Source: Pegoplata infirma
Lineage: Eukaryota > Arthropoda > Insecta > Diptera > Anthomyiidae
Direction: 5' to 3'
Assembly: GCA_963921195.1 (NCBI GenBank)
Contig: OY992537.1
Coordinates: 173,865,021 to 173,929,020 of the forward strand
DNA length: 64,000 bases
Part shown: positions 20,470-31,925 of the stretch, piece after piece
How the letters are laid out: each line of letters begins with the position of its first letter
How positions within the stretch are numbered: position 1 is the first letter of the stretch
Program-made: the position numbers and the translations under genes
The notes under the pieces: model-generated
Databases searched by the model: none
Told to the model about the DNA's origin: nothing
What the model saw: only the letters and a program-made list of their open reading frames with translations

Positions 20470-21460
20470 TTGTACCCCGTTTTGTCAGTATTTAAAGTTA
20501 AAGCCCTTTAATGGTCTTGTACGGCTTTGACTTTAAAATGACCTTGGCAGAAAGGGTCCTAAAGACGAATTTAATTGTCTGTAGGTCGGGACTAATGGCT
20601 TGCCATTTCAATACTGGTATGTTGTGCGCATTAAGCAAGTTTTTTGTCAAATGAGTGACAAAATTAGAGCGTTACCTTGTGAGAATGTCCAATTATCTCC
20701 ATACAGTTCGGTAGCAAAGTCTATTAAATGGTCCCCAACAAGTAAAAATATATTTTTGCATTATTTTTATTGGAAACAAATCATATTCAAACCCTTCCTC
20801 ATGATCCAAATGCATCCCATACCATGACGGATTCGCAACTGTGGTTTCGCAAATATCACGTTTGGCGGAGATGTCCTAAATCTCTACAAGAGAAGTGGTG
20901 ACCATCAGCACCGTCTTAATTTAACTTTTTTTCGTCATATTTAGTGACAAAAAAAGTTTAGTTTGGATAGCACTGATGGTCAACACCAAATTTGGAGAGA
21001 TTTAGGACATCCGCGTCAAACGTACTATTTGCAAAACCACAGTTGCGAATCCGTTATGGTATGGGATGCATTTGGATCAGGAGAACGGTTCCGAATATGA
21101 TTTGCCCATACTAAAAATAATGCAAAAATATAATTTTACTTGTTCGCGATCTGTGAGGAGATAATTGGACATTCCACCAAGAAAACGCCCCAATCCATGT
21201 CACTGATTTGACAAAAAACTTGTTTAAAACGCCCAGCATACCAGTATTGAAATGGCCAGCCATTAGTCCCGACCTAAAACTAACAAAATTCCTCCTTAGG
21301 ACCCTTTCTGTCAAGGTCGTTTCAAAGTCAAAGAGGTACACAACGCACTAAGGACTTAAATTTGCGATATTGACGAAACGAGGAAAAAATGGCATTGGCA
21401 CATTACAAAACTTGATTGGTTTTATGCCTCGTAGACTAAAAGAAGTATAAATATTTAAGT
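20470..21460. pseudogene. Inverted pair of Tc1-like transposase remnants
   Basis: The right half (about 20960-21460, + strand) translates in broken frames to a VMVWDAFGSGE-like segment and further on to a PVLEWP/SPDL-like segment (here PVLKWPAISPDL), the C-terminal half of a Tc1-family DDE transposase. The left half (about 20900-20470) is the same region on the minus strand. Stops and frameshifts occur throughout, and the N-terminal DNA-binding part is absent from both halves. Confidence 0.65.
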
Positions 21461-22089
21461 AGATACCAATTTTTTATGAATAGCCTAATTATATTGTAAA
21501 TCAAAAAGAAAATATATGAATTTTCTTTTTTGCACATATAATTATTTTCTATGAAGTATATTTTTATGCCTTATTTTTTGTACTAAAAAATAAAGTTTGA
21601 AATGAATGTTTTTATGATTTTATAGCTTACTTAAAAACATAACAAAATATTAACCAAACTTGAAAAATATTTTGTTTTCTTCCTATAAGTCAATATAATA
21701 CAGTGCACATATAATTATTTGTCTTAGGTACTTCTTTTATCCACGCCCACAATTAAAAGAAATTATTAATATCAACCGATTAATCGGCAAAATCGAATAA
21801 TTGACAACTCTATATTATATTTTATGTAGTCCACATACATGTGCAACCATTTAAATATTTAATACAAACACCTTTCTACAAATAAAACTTTTATATTCAC
21901 TTCATCTGTATGTTCACGACTAACAAGGGAAGTATTCCAACGCTTATGAACGGATTTGCCTGAAACATAAAATATATCTAGAACGAATATTTTAAACTTA
22001 TAATAAAATTTTTTAAGGAGATTAAAAAGAACTGCTATTTTTAGGTAATTCTAAGAGTTATTTTATTATAGTTTTTTTTGTACGTACAG

Positions 22090-22275
22090 ATCGATCTAGG
22101 GCTCTAATTATATTTGTTATGAGGGTTCAAGTTGAAAAAATGCAGAAGGAAAATTGAATGTCTAAAAATTATTGACATTTCTGGTATTCCCATACTGGTT
22201 TCAAACACTCCAGTTAGTGTTATCATCAGTAGGAATTTTAATTGTCGGTTTGTCTTGTCAATGGAAATTGTTTTT
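22090..22275 (-). repeat. Repeat D fragment within M1
   Basis: Reverse complement of the 3' part of 3911-4250 together with part of the 4251-4300 spacer (CTCTAATTATATTTGTTATG). The two 74-75 codon frames in it are incidental. Confidence 0.7.
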
Positions 22276-23835
22276 TATATATGTGAATATTTATTGTTTC
22301 TACAAGAGTTATTATTTATCTATTTTCTACAATATAATAAAAACAATTGTTTTTGAAATAATATTTCAGTTAAAAATTAATTTGATAGATAACAACTAAT
22401 TCTGTTAACACATTTCCATCGAAAACTCTCTTTCAAAGATATATATAGCAAGTTTTGCATATTTGCCCTCGATATATAAAAGAGACAATTCTAGGGTTGC
22501 GGTATTTCGGTTTATCGGCCATTTCAGGGACTTAGCGGTTCGAAAGATCGGTAAGAAATGAGGAAAAACTCGTTTTTTTTTAGTTTTTGAGCCATTTCTA
22601 CAAACTACAGTGACTCAAACATTTAATGGAACAGTATATATTTGCTAGCAGTTTTTCAAAGGATAAATTACACCGCTCTACAAATCTGAGGTTTCTCGCT
22701 GCGTTTTGGATGAAACCAAAAAAAGTTGATAGGTTTTGGTACCCTGATTCCAAAACAGTCAATCAAATTTTTCTATCACGCCACAATTTTGAGAAAATCG
22801 CGGTTAAAGTGTCAAAAAAGGACCATTTTGACCATTTTCGAAAGCCTATAAAATAAGATCCTGATATGCAAATCTTGGTATCAAGCTCATTCGAAAGTGT
22901 GTAATTTTCTCTTTCAGTCAAGATCAAATCTTCTTTGAATTTAATTTTTCAAAATAGTAAAAAAATCATTACCCTCAAGTGCTTTAAATCAAAAATTCCT
23001 TTTTCTGCACTTAAAAAAGTTACTAAAAATCCTAATGCGATAGACTATTTTGGGCACCGGATTTGGAATCAGCGCAAGAAACACTATCTAAATCATTAAC
23101 CAGAATCCAATACGCATTTTCTTGTTAAGCTGTGTTATCAATACTAAACCTGGTTATTATCAATCGAATATTTTTTTAAAAATGCTATATTGGAATTTTT
23201 CTAAGCTTTAATTTGAGCTTGATAGCTTCCAGATTGAGAAAATATTAAATGAGATACGAAGGTCGCGCTGTAAATGATATTAGGCCTGTTTTTTGCAGAC
23301 CGGATTAAGATTAAAAAATGGGTCGAATCAAGTCCAGAAATTTTTTTTATATTTTTTTTCTGAATATACATCCAATTAGTTAATATAAACAGGAAAAAAA
23401 TTAAGCGTTGTTCAAAATGTAAAACGGTATAATTTGAGTTAATCCTAGGATTTACCTAAATTTATTTTTCATTCTTTGCATTTTGGACAAAGCTTAATTT
23501 GTTTTTCTGTTTATATTTACTAATTGTATGTAATTTCAGAAAAAAATTATAAAAAAAAATTCTGGACTTGATTTGACCCATTTTTTAACTAAATAAAGTT
23601 AATCCAAATCTTAATCCGGTCTGCAAAAAACAGGACTATTATTTAAAGACATTTTTTAAAAATATTTCTAAGTCTATTTTTTTAAGTTCAAACATTAAAA
23701 ATGGTCCTATAGGTTTCATTCAGTCAACTTATTTTTCTAACAACCTAAACTTTTTTTTTTAAATACAGTAGAAGAAATCCGCATTATTTGACCTCCGATT
23801 TTTTTGACCACCAATTTTTGTATTTATTTATTTAA

Positions 23836-25436
23836 CTCTTTCAGGTTTGGTGGTTAGTTATCTAACCACCTCTTGTTGCTTGTTTAAAACTTGTTTTCGT
23901 GCCACCTATGGACAAATTATTATGTTTTATATATCACAAAATCCACCAGAAAACACATAAAAAATGCTATTTTCTGACCTTAGGTCTTTCAATTTTCTTT
24001 ATATTAACGGTATGCATTCTCCATAAAGCTAATAAAACATATCCATTTTCAGTTTTTTTAATTTTAAAAAAATCGCGATTTTTTCGCGAATTTAATTTTC
24101 TTCAAAAACTTCAAAAAATCAAAAAAGTATGTTAATTTGAAGAGCCATATCTGCTAAAGTATCTATCGGATTTCTACGATTCAAAAAGCATTTGATTCAA
24201 ACGTTCGTTCTTTTTTATACCAATGCAATAAAAAAAAGTTTTTCAAAAAAAATTTCATTTTTGATGCAAATGCAATTTTTTGATGCATTTTTCAAAACTT
24301 TCTCCCCCTTCAATTTTTTTGAAACCTGCTTAATTCGAAAATATGGCATTTTTACACAAAATTGAGTACCGTTTTTTTGTGACGGCGTTTCTATTTTTCT
24401 ATTTTTTCCATACAAAAAATCAATTTAATATTTATTTTGCAATTTTATCAAAAAAGTATGTAACTTTAAAAAGCCATTTCTTCGAAAGTATCTATCGGAT
24501 TTCTACGCCTCAAAAAGCATTCGATTCAACTGATTATCCGTTTTTATAACAATGCACTAACAAAAAATATTTTTTTAAAAAAATGCATTTTTGATGCAAA
24601 TGCAATTTTTGGATGCATTTTTTAAAACTTTCTTCCCCTTCAATTTGTCTGAAACGTGCATAAATCGAAAATATAGAATTTTTTACATAAAATTGGGTAC
24701 ATTTTTTTTGTGACGGCGTTTCACAAAATTTTAGTGATTTTTTTAAAAAATGCTTACGTAGTTTTTCCTTAGACTAAAATTTTTTTTTGTTATTTTATGA
24801 ATTTTATGAAAAAATTGTATGAAAAAACCAATAAGGTATTTTTAAAAAAATTACAAAATTTTTATGAAACTCCGTCACAAAAAAAGCTGTACGCAATTTT
24901 GTGTAAAAAATGCTATATTTTCGATTTATTTAGGTTTAAAAAAAATTGAAGGGGGAATCGAATACTTTTTGAATTGAAGAAATTCGATAGATACTTCCGA
25001 AGATATGGCTATTCAAAGTAGCATACTTTTTTGATTTTTTCAATTTTTGAAGAAAATTAAATTCGCGAAAAAATCGCGATTTTTTTTAAATATAAAAAAC
25101 TGAAAATGGATATGTTTAATTGGCTCTATAGAGCACATGTGTACAAAAAATTAGATAAATTTGAAGACCCTCGGTCAGATTTTATAAAATCTTTGCTGGA
25201 TTTCATGATATGTAAAAAGAGCATAATATACAAAAAATGACGTAATAATATAAAAAAAAAATAATATACAAAAAATAACGTAATAATATACAAATAATAT
25301 ACAAATAATATACAAAAAATAACGTAAGCGCAAATTTATTGTTTTCTTTTTTTTTATGATAAATAAACCTTAATCAAACTAAAAATGCAGTTGTTTTATT
25401 AATAAAATAAAATATGTAAAACTGTGGCTGAAAGAG
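23836..25436. mobile_element. piggyBac-like foldback with TTAA duplication
   Basis: Termini CTCTTTCAG and CTGAAAGAG are immediately flanked by TTAA (23832-23835 and 25437-25440), the piggyBac signature. Inside, a long inverted repeat pairs about 23900-24450 with about 24800-25230, including ATCGCGATTTTTTCGCGAAT and its mirror at 25060. The left arm also contains a ~325-bp direct duplication, with TATCGGATTTCTACG at 24165 and 24490. No transposase motif was seen. AT-rich GACGTAATAATATAC repeats occupy 25216-25330. Confidence 0.75.
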
Positions 25437-25449
25437 TTAAGTATATCTA

Positions 25450-26039
25450 ACAAGGGAAGTATCTCAACCCTTATGAACCGATTTGCCTGAAACTTAAAAT
25501 ATATATAAATGAGACCATTTTAAGGTTGGGGTGTCTCGGCTTATCGGCCATATCGGGGATTTAGGGGTTAAAAAAATGGGTCAAAAATTTGCGAAAAAAT
25601 CGTTTTTTGGATTTTTCGGCCATTTTTTGCTAAGAAACTATATGATGTTTCCATATGAGAAGAAAGATTTTTTTAATGCCTATCCAACGGTGGCATAACC
25701 TTGTAAAAATTCGGCTTCGTTAAATATTTTTCTCATGAAAATGTGTAAATTTTGGGGGGTATATATATGAAGACATAGACCTACGATATCCATGTTAATA
25801 TAAAATATTCTTTATCAAATTTAAGTCGACACGTATTTTTGCTCTAGACGATATTCCTGTTAGTTCGGGAGTTATCGAAATTTTCCCGAAGGTCCTCATT
25901 GTATCATAAGGGGACAACGAAATTTTTAAACACTGATATGGCCGATAAGCCGAGACACCCCAACCTTAAAATCGTCTCATTTATATATATTTTAAGTTTC
26001 ACGCAAATCGGTTCATAAGGGTTGAGATACTTTCCTTGT
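25450..26039. mobile_element. Short ACAAGG-family foldback (M2)
   Basis: 590 bp with ~100-bp inverted ends: ACAAGGGAAGTATCTCAACC ... GGTTGAGATACTTTCCTTGT, including GGGGTGTCTCGGCTTATCGG and its complement. The interior (25630-25960) is colinear with 27920-28175 of M1, so M1 and M2 are the same family at different sizes. It lies inside M1, nine bases from the piggyBac duplication. Non-coding. Confidence 0.8.
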
Positions 26040-26044
26040 AAGTG

Positions 26045-26680
26045 CAGAGCTTCGAAGAATGAAAAAAAAAATCCATTCAATTTTCATATCCAGTGACTGC
26101 ATTCGATTTCATAAATCAACATTGAATGTAGTCTTAGGAATTTATTCGATTGAATGGAAAAAATGAATGCATTCGATTTCTTGTTCATTCGATTTAGAAA
26201 ACTCGACTGCATTCGATTTTTTAAATAGATAGACCAAAACGGACCCAAATTTTGGTCCATAGTATCGCCAACTATCTTCCCTAATGGGCTCTAATTTTTA
26301 ATTAAAAAAATTGGTGTTCCCGAAAATTTTAAAAATGCACATATTAACTGCCTACAATACAAAAAGTGTGAAGAGTGTTGGCGATACTATGGACAAAAAA
26401 TTGGCTCCGTTTTGCTCTATCTTGGTTAGTTTTGAAAAGAAAATCGATTGCATTCGCAAGTGAATGCATTCGATTTTTAAAAGTCGAATGAAAAAAAATC
26501 GAATGCATTCGATTTTTGAAAGTCGAATGAAAAATAAATCGAATGCATTCGATATTTATAAATCGAATGAGTCTAAAGTGAATTCATTCAATTCGTTAAA
26601 ATGTGATTGGGGAATGCAATCACTAAATTTTCATTCAGAATGCCAAATCGAATTAAGGAATGAAATCCTTCGAAGCTCTG
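26045..26680. mobile_element. hAT-like MITE with GAATGCATTCGATT palindromes
   Basis: Termini CAGAGCTTCGAAGAAT and CTTCGAAGCTCTG. Octamers TGTAAGTG (26037-26044) and TCTAAGAG (26681-26688) match at 6 of 8. Both halves carry many ATCGAATGCATTCGAT palindromes (26090-26220, 26450-26600). The centre has a separate inverted pair, CATAGTATCGCCAAC at 26260 and GTTGGCGATACTATG at 26377, possibly a nested MITE. The 73-codon frame at 26464 is repeat-derived. Confidence 0.65.
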
Positions 26681-26700
26681 TCTAAGAGTATAGTAATGAG

Positions 26701-27184
26701 CAGGGACAGGGACAAAAAGTCTTGAAATATGCACTAAAAATCTTAAAATATGCACTAAAAATCATAAATATCCACTTGTTTTTTTACATTTATACAAAAA
26801 AAATTATAACATTTGAATTCAGTCTCGTATTTTAAGATTAGATATGCATATATACCTTTGCGTATAAAATGTTATTAAAAACCAAAAATTATCTAAAAAA
26901 TTTAATAATTGCTTTAATACAAAAAATATCATAAAAAACTCTTTAAAATAACTAAAATTGCTAAAACATAGTTTAAAAACTAAAATTTATACAAAATATG
27001 ACATAAAAATATGCATTTATAGCGAAATAATAGCAAAATATGAAAAAATATGCATTTTAAGCAAAATATGCACTAACGAATCGATGCCATTTTAAAGCAA
27101 ATTCTTTGATTCGCAAAGATATCTTGTTTATGCTGTTCTATGACCAAAGGGAAAAAATGCATTTGCATGAATGTCCTCTCCTTG
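26701..27184. mobile_element. hAT-type MITE (AATATGC-rich) in M1
   Basis: Starts CAGGGACAGGGAC and ends GTCCTCTCCTTG. Octamers GTAATGAG (26693-26700) and GTAGTGAG (27185-27192) match at 7 of 8. It shares interior text with 17256-17753 and 62932-63825 (AATCGATGCCATTTTA, GCATTTGCATG). Non-coding. Confidence 0.75.
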
Positions 27185-27557
27185 GTAGTGAGATAATAAA
27201 ATAATTTTAGATTTTCTTTGTTTACAAAAAAATTGCGGTCAAAAGAATTAGAGGTCAATTTTTTATTTGCTTTGTTGGAAAAATGAGCTGATCCTAAGCA
27301 AAAACTATAGAACCATTTTTTAAGTTTTTGGTGTCTGAAAATTGATATAGAAATATTTTTAAAAAATTTTTCTCATTTAATATTTGCTCAATCTGGACGC
27401 TATCGAGCTTAAATTTAAGCTTGGAAAATTTCTTTTATAACAACTTTTTTTTCAAGAGTCGATTAATAATATTTAGGGTTAGTATTGATAACTTTTGCTT
27501 TCAAGAACTGATATGAAATATATACAGTTCCATTATATGTTTGAGTCACTACCTATA

Positions 27558-27923
27558 TCATCACCTAAAATGCAAAAGACCCTAACTAACCAAAAATTCA
27601 AAATCAGTTTTTTGATTAGTTCTTCATTTTTTATCAACATACACGTTTCCACATAAAATTTTTGTCAACATACACGTTTCCACAAAAAATACATGTGATT
27701 TGGGCAATGGCCTATGGACGCAACTAAACAAAAACTTTTTTAATATTTTTTGATTTATTTTGATTCATATTTATTAAAAGAACGTCCTCACAAAATTTTA
27801 GCCAAATTTATTAAACAACAAAGTTCTTAACAAATTTAAAATATCATTCAATACTGTTTTTTGCTTCTCCTGTGAAATTAATAAAATGTTAGTTAGGGCA
27901 TTTTGCATTTTAGTTGACGATAT
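27558..27923. mobile_element. Miniature derivative of element K, inserted in M1
   Basis: Ends CATCACCTAAAATGCAAAAG ... GTTAGTTAGGGCATTTTGCA, then TTTTAGTTGACG, match the termini of element K (39570-42466). ATAT flanks both sides. The related unoccupied site in M2 (CTATATGATGTTTCC at about 25643) has a single ATAT, supporting a 4-bp duplication. The transposase gene is deleted. TCTCCTGTGAAATTAATAAA near the right end is also shared with K. Confidence 0.88.
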
Positions 27924-28269
27924 TATGTTTTCATATGGGAAGAATGTTTTTATTCGGCTTCGTTAAATATGTTTTTCACGAAAATGTGTAAATTTTGGGG
28001 GTATTTATGTAAAGACATAGACCTACAATATCCATATGAATACGAAATATTCTTTATAAAATTTAAGTCGACACGCGTTTTTGGTGTAGACGATATTCCT
28101 GTTAGTTCGGGTTTTAACGGGATTTTCTCGAAGGTCCACATTTTTCATAAGGGGGTAACAAAATTTTAAACACTGATATAGCCGAAAAGTCGTGAAAATC
28201 GTGTATTTCATATACATATATTTTTAGTTTCAGCAAATCGGTTCATAAGAGTTGGAATACTTCCCTTGT

Positions 28270-29084
28270 AAGAGAGTGTGAGTACAATATTGCATGTATT
28301 GCTACACCCTTTCAAAGTTGAACCAAGTACTAAGGAAATCACTTTAGTCATTGAAGTAAATCCCACCCAACAAAACTTTTACCAAAGATGTGTTTTTGGT
28401 GAAGTGTTTAAATACAAGTAAATCTTAAAGGAAAAAGTTTGTGTTTCCATGATCATTTGTTTCGGTTATATACAATGTACGTATGTGTAAATAATGTAGT
28501 TAAAATATGTACGTCCATATGTAGTTGGAAGTCCATATATGATTATCATCATAACTTTGGGGACATCTTATTTTTAAAATAAATCATATAAAACATTATC
28601 TCAGTTGTTAATGGAAATTTAAACAAATAAAAAAAGTTAAATTCGCCCTTGCCGAATGTATTGATACAATTTAAAAAGGTTATTGCATAAAACTTTATTT
28701 AAAAAGAAATTACTTTTAAGAAAAAAAAAAAAATCCGCAAAAAAATTTGGTAAAAAAATCCGTGATTTTTTCTTTTTTGTCAAAAAATTTGGTTAAAAAA
28801 TCCGTGATTTTTTTCTTATTTTGTCAAAAAAAATATGTTCGTACTTGTTTAAATACCATGGTGTTCAATTCTGTTCACATATGTCAACCAGCAGCCGAAT
28901 TAAAGCATTTAGTATTTTTAGGTTATGTTGAATGTACCAAAATGTTTGAGGTGTACTTACATTTTCGTTCATAACTTTTGAACCACTGAACAGATATCGC
29001 TCAAATGCAATAACAAACATTTCGGGGCAACAGCAAGTAAATATGTTCAGTTTCAGACATCTCCGTGTAATATTATGACCGTGA
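28270..29084. other. Unassigned AT-rich DNA
   Basis: A small direct repeat, TTTGGTTAAAAAATCCGTGA at 28747-28810, and AT-rich text. No gene or element ends were recognised. Confidence 0.4.
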
Positions 29085-29230
29085 TCGCCATTTCCACAGA
29101 CAGACGGACATCACTAGAATGTCTTTAAATCGATCACTGATCAATAAAATATATACTTTATGGGGTCCCAGACCGATATTTCGATGAGTTACAAACGGAA
29201 TGACAAACTTATGTATACCCTCTATCACTT
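29085..29230 (-). repeat. Dispersed repeat A2 fragment, target of M3
   Basis: ACAGACGGACATCACTAGAA to TATACCCTCTATCACTT is the A2 5' region on the minus strand. Its last part resumes at 31926 (AAGTGGAGTGTATAAAAA). Compared with the intact copy at 59566, the two flanks join without gain or loss of bases. Confidence 0.8.
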
Positions 29231-31925
29231 ACAAGGAGAGTCTCCCTGGTGTCACCCACAGATCTTCCTGAAATTTGGATATGTTGTTCAGAACGAAAAT
29301 TAATTTGACACGTATTTTTTTAGGAGGGGTCGATTTTTACTGGGGGAAGTTGACCTTTTTCAGTTTTTTTACGTTTTACGCCTATTTAGGAAGGTATTAA
29401 AAATAGCTACCTCGTGATGCTAACAACGTGCCAAAATAGTGAATATTTATTGACTTATTAACAAAAATGTCCTAAAATTTTTGCATTTTACTCAATATGA
29501 CGAAAAGTTGTGTATGTTTGTAGACGTTCTTTGCATATGAAGATAGGTTTTCCAAAGATCTTTTATGTGGTATATAACATGACACGGTGAGCCTCAGCGA
29601 TGTTCAGGTTGAACTTTAGTGTCGACGAAAAGTGTAAATGCAGTTCGATTTCTACATGATGAGTTGTCACAAAACTGTTTTCAGCGAAATCGTAGCTGAT
29701 CGCATTCGCGAGATATCGCGAAATTAGTGATTTTATATTTTAAAAAATTTTGATATTGAAGTTTTTTAAATATTTTCAAAAACTGAGTATACAGTTTTCA
29801 TTGTACTTATTTTAAGGTCACAAAACAGTAAACATCGAAATCCTATCTTCTTTAGTTCGCGAGAAATCGCGAAATAACTTTTTTGTCAATTTTTGTTTTT
29901 CAACTTTTTCTAGGTTTTTTTCAAATGTTGTGGAAAGCTGATATGCACTTTAATGTGTACGTGATCGAAGGTCATAAGGGTGTTGACATCAAAGTTGTAG
30001 GTGTACACTGTCGCAAGATATCGCGGAATTATTTATATATTTTTTATTTTTTTTTTTATTTTTCAATTTTGCATGTTCTTTTGAAATGGTGTAAAAAAGT
30101 GGTATGCATTTTTATTTGTACATGATAAAAAGACATTAAACTGCTAACACAAAAGTCCTATGTGGTCAATTCTTTAAAATTTTCTTTATTTGTGTGGCCA
30201 CGATATCTTCCAGTTAAGCAAATAAAGCAATTGCAATTTTCATCGTTTAGTCTGGTTTTTTTTTGTAATTTAATGTCGGTTTAATTTGGCATTATTGGCA
30301 AGTTTCTTTTGAAAATATTATTTTCTCGCTCGGTGAGAAAATGGCGGCAAGACCAGCATATACTTACAGGATATCTAGGGTCCTTAAGATCGAAATTCCC
30401 ATTTATGTGTTTTTTTAATAGATGTTCTAAACTTTTAGATACCGCAAAACCTTCATATTTTTTCTTTTTGGAATAAATTTTGTTTCTACATGGTCCGCAA
30501 ACCTTCTTCCTGTTTTCTTGGTGGCTACATTTGTATCCCATCTCGGAAAATTCGATGAATTTTTAATTTGTTTGTAAACTAGTAACTCGTTTTCACATTT
30601 AATACCAAAAAATTATTTCTTATAATTCAAAATAATATGACAGTTAATAAATGGATATGAATTATTTGAAGAAAAAGAGAGTGCATAATAATATTACAAT
30701 ACAAAATAAATGAAAAAACATTGAAAAATTTTTCGCGATTTTTCGCGAAAATTAGCGTCAATATATAGATTTCAGCAGTTTTACCACCTTCAGTTACGGG
30801 CAATTTAAACTGCATACCATATACTTGTCATTACTTAATTTTTTTATTTTTTTGATACCAAAGAAAAAAAAAGTAATTTATTATAAAAGCTCGTACAGTA
30901 ATTTTGCGATTTCTCGGGAAATTGATCGTCTATAATTTTTATGCTTGCAGTTTTGTCACCTCTAACAACCTCGAATTCAAACTGCATACCACATTTTTGT
31001 CGTTAATTGAAGTATATGTTTTTACAGACCACAAATAAAACAAATTAATGAATAAATTGTAGATAAGCGAGTTTTTTGCGATATCTCGAAGAATTAAGCA
31101 GCTAGAATTTAAATGTTAACAGCCTTATGACCTTTGATCAATAGCAAGTCAAACTGCATTTCGTGTTTTTCAACAATGTTAAAGAAACTTCTTTTATTAA
31201 TCAAAACAAGAAATACCCCCAAAAAGCTGTTTTTAGCTATTTCTCGCGAAAGTGAGCAGCTATAATTTTTTTGGGGGCAGTTTTAATTTCTTCCAGCATG
31301 TTCAAATCAAACTGCTTACCACTTTTTTTTATCATTTATAAAGAACCGGGTTTAAAATATAATAAAAAAAAAAAAATATATATATATATAATTACGCGAT
31401 ATCTCGCGAAATTTAGCACCTACAATTTTGATGTCAACAGCTGTGTGACCTTTGATCAACCACAAGTAAAACTGCATACCATGTTTTTCTGAAATTTTAA
31501 AAAATCATATATGAAGATAAAAACAAAAATAAAAACAGCAAAAAAGTAATTTCGCGATTTCTCGCGAAATTGAGAAGATATGATTTCGCTGTTAACTGTG
31601 TTGTGACATGTAAATAAATAGAATTAAAACTGCATACCCAGTTTTTGAAGATATTTAAAAAACTTCATTGTCAAAATTTTAGAAAATACAAAAACACTAA
31701 TTTCGCGATATCTCGCGAATGCGATCAGCTACGATTTCGCTGTTAACAGTTTTGTGACATTTATTCATGTAGAAATCGAACTGCGCTTACACTTTTCGTC
31801 GACACTAAAGTTCAACCTGAACATCGCTGAGGCTCACCGTGATGACTAGATGACTTTGTATAATATAGGAGAATAAAACCAATTCCATTAAGATCGGCGG
31901 GTGACACCAGGGAGACCTTCCTTGT
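29231..31925. mobile_element. ACAAGG-family foldback M3 with TCGCGA repeat arrays
   Basis: The 27-bp inverted ends (ACAAGGAGAGTCTCCCTGG and its near complement, two mismatches) continue inward as a long inverted repeat: GTGAGCCTCAGCGATGTTCA at 29587 faces the same text reversed at 31818. Both arms contain direct repeats of about 150-180 bp, each with a GCGATATCTCGCGAA-type palindrome: 29705, 29860, 30010 on the left, and 30730, 30905, 31078, 31245, 31395, 31555, 31705 on the right. One short cysteine-rich ORF lies between the arms. No transposase was recognised. Confidence 0.8.
30281..30541 (-). CDS. Small cysteine-rich (zinc-ribbon-like) protein, 86 aa
   Basis: Encoded between the repeat arrays of M3. 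It carries KCSHQ, VCGPCRNK near residues 14-21 and YPVSICWSCRHFL near 57-69, so two CxxC pairs could bind one zinc. Basic residues cluster around KKKKYEG. The pattern DP-YP-ICxxCR resembles N-terminal domains of uncharacterised TE-associated proteins remembered from cnidarians and arthropods, which is family memory and not a search. It ends soon after NLPIMPN and may be the first exon or a truncated N-terminus of a larger protein. A role in the M3 element is possible but unproved. Confidence 0.45.
   Translation of the reverse strand: MGYKCSHQENRKKVCGPCRNKIYSKKKKYEGFAVSKSLEHLLKKHINGNFDLKDPRYPVSICWSCRHFLTERENNIFKRNLPIMPN

Larger units (their letters stand above)
19209..21728. mobile_element. 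Tc1-like foldback element with TA duplication
   Basis: The outer 24-bp inverted repeat starts CCTAAGACAAATAATTATAT at 19209 and ends in its reverse complement at 21728. TA flanks both sides (19207-19208, 21729-21730). After discounting the nested repeat at 19234-20238, the two halves are inverted copies of each other around about 20940 (GACCATCAG facing CTGATGGTC). Each half carries a decayed transposase segment. The foldback therefore arose by inverted duplication of one Tc1-like element. Confidence 0.8.
21923..28269. mobile_element. Large foldback of the ACAAGG family (M1) with nested insertions
   Basis: The outer inverted repeats begin ACAAGGGAAGTATTCCAACG and end in CTTCCCTTGT, and they continue as long inverted arms. 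For example, GTGACTCAAACAT at 22611 faces ATGTTTGAGTCAC at 27535, and the ATCAATACTAA...TTAAATGAGA region at 23140-23255 faces 27362-27492. No direct target duplication is visible (left flank CACGACTA, right flank AAGAGAGTG). Insertions inside are a piggyBac-like element (23836-25436), a second ACAAGG element (25450-26039), two hAT-type MITEs and a small element-K derivative (27558-27923). No transposase was recognised. Confidence 0.7.

Noticed and set aside
29700..31720. CRISPR-like array of regularly spaced palindromes
   Set aside because: Units are 150-180 bp, diverged throughout and part of a eukaryotic foldback; no short identical repeats or cas genes.
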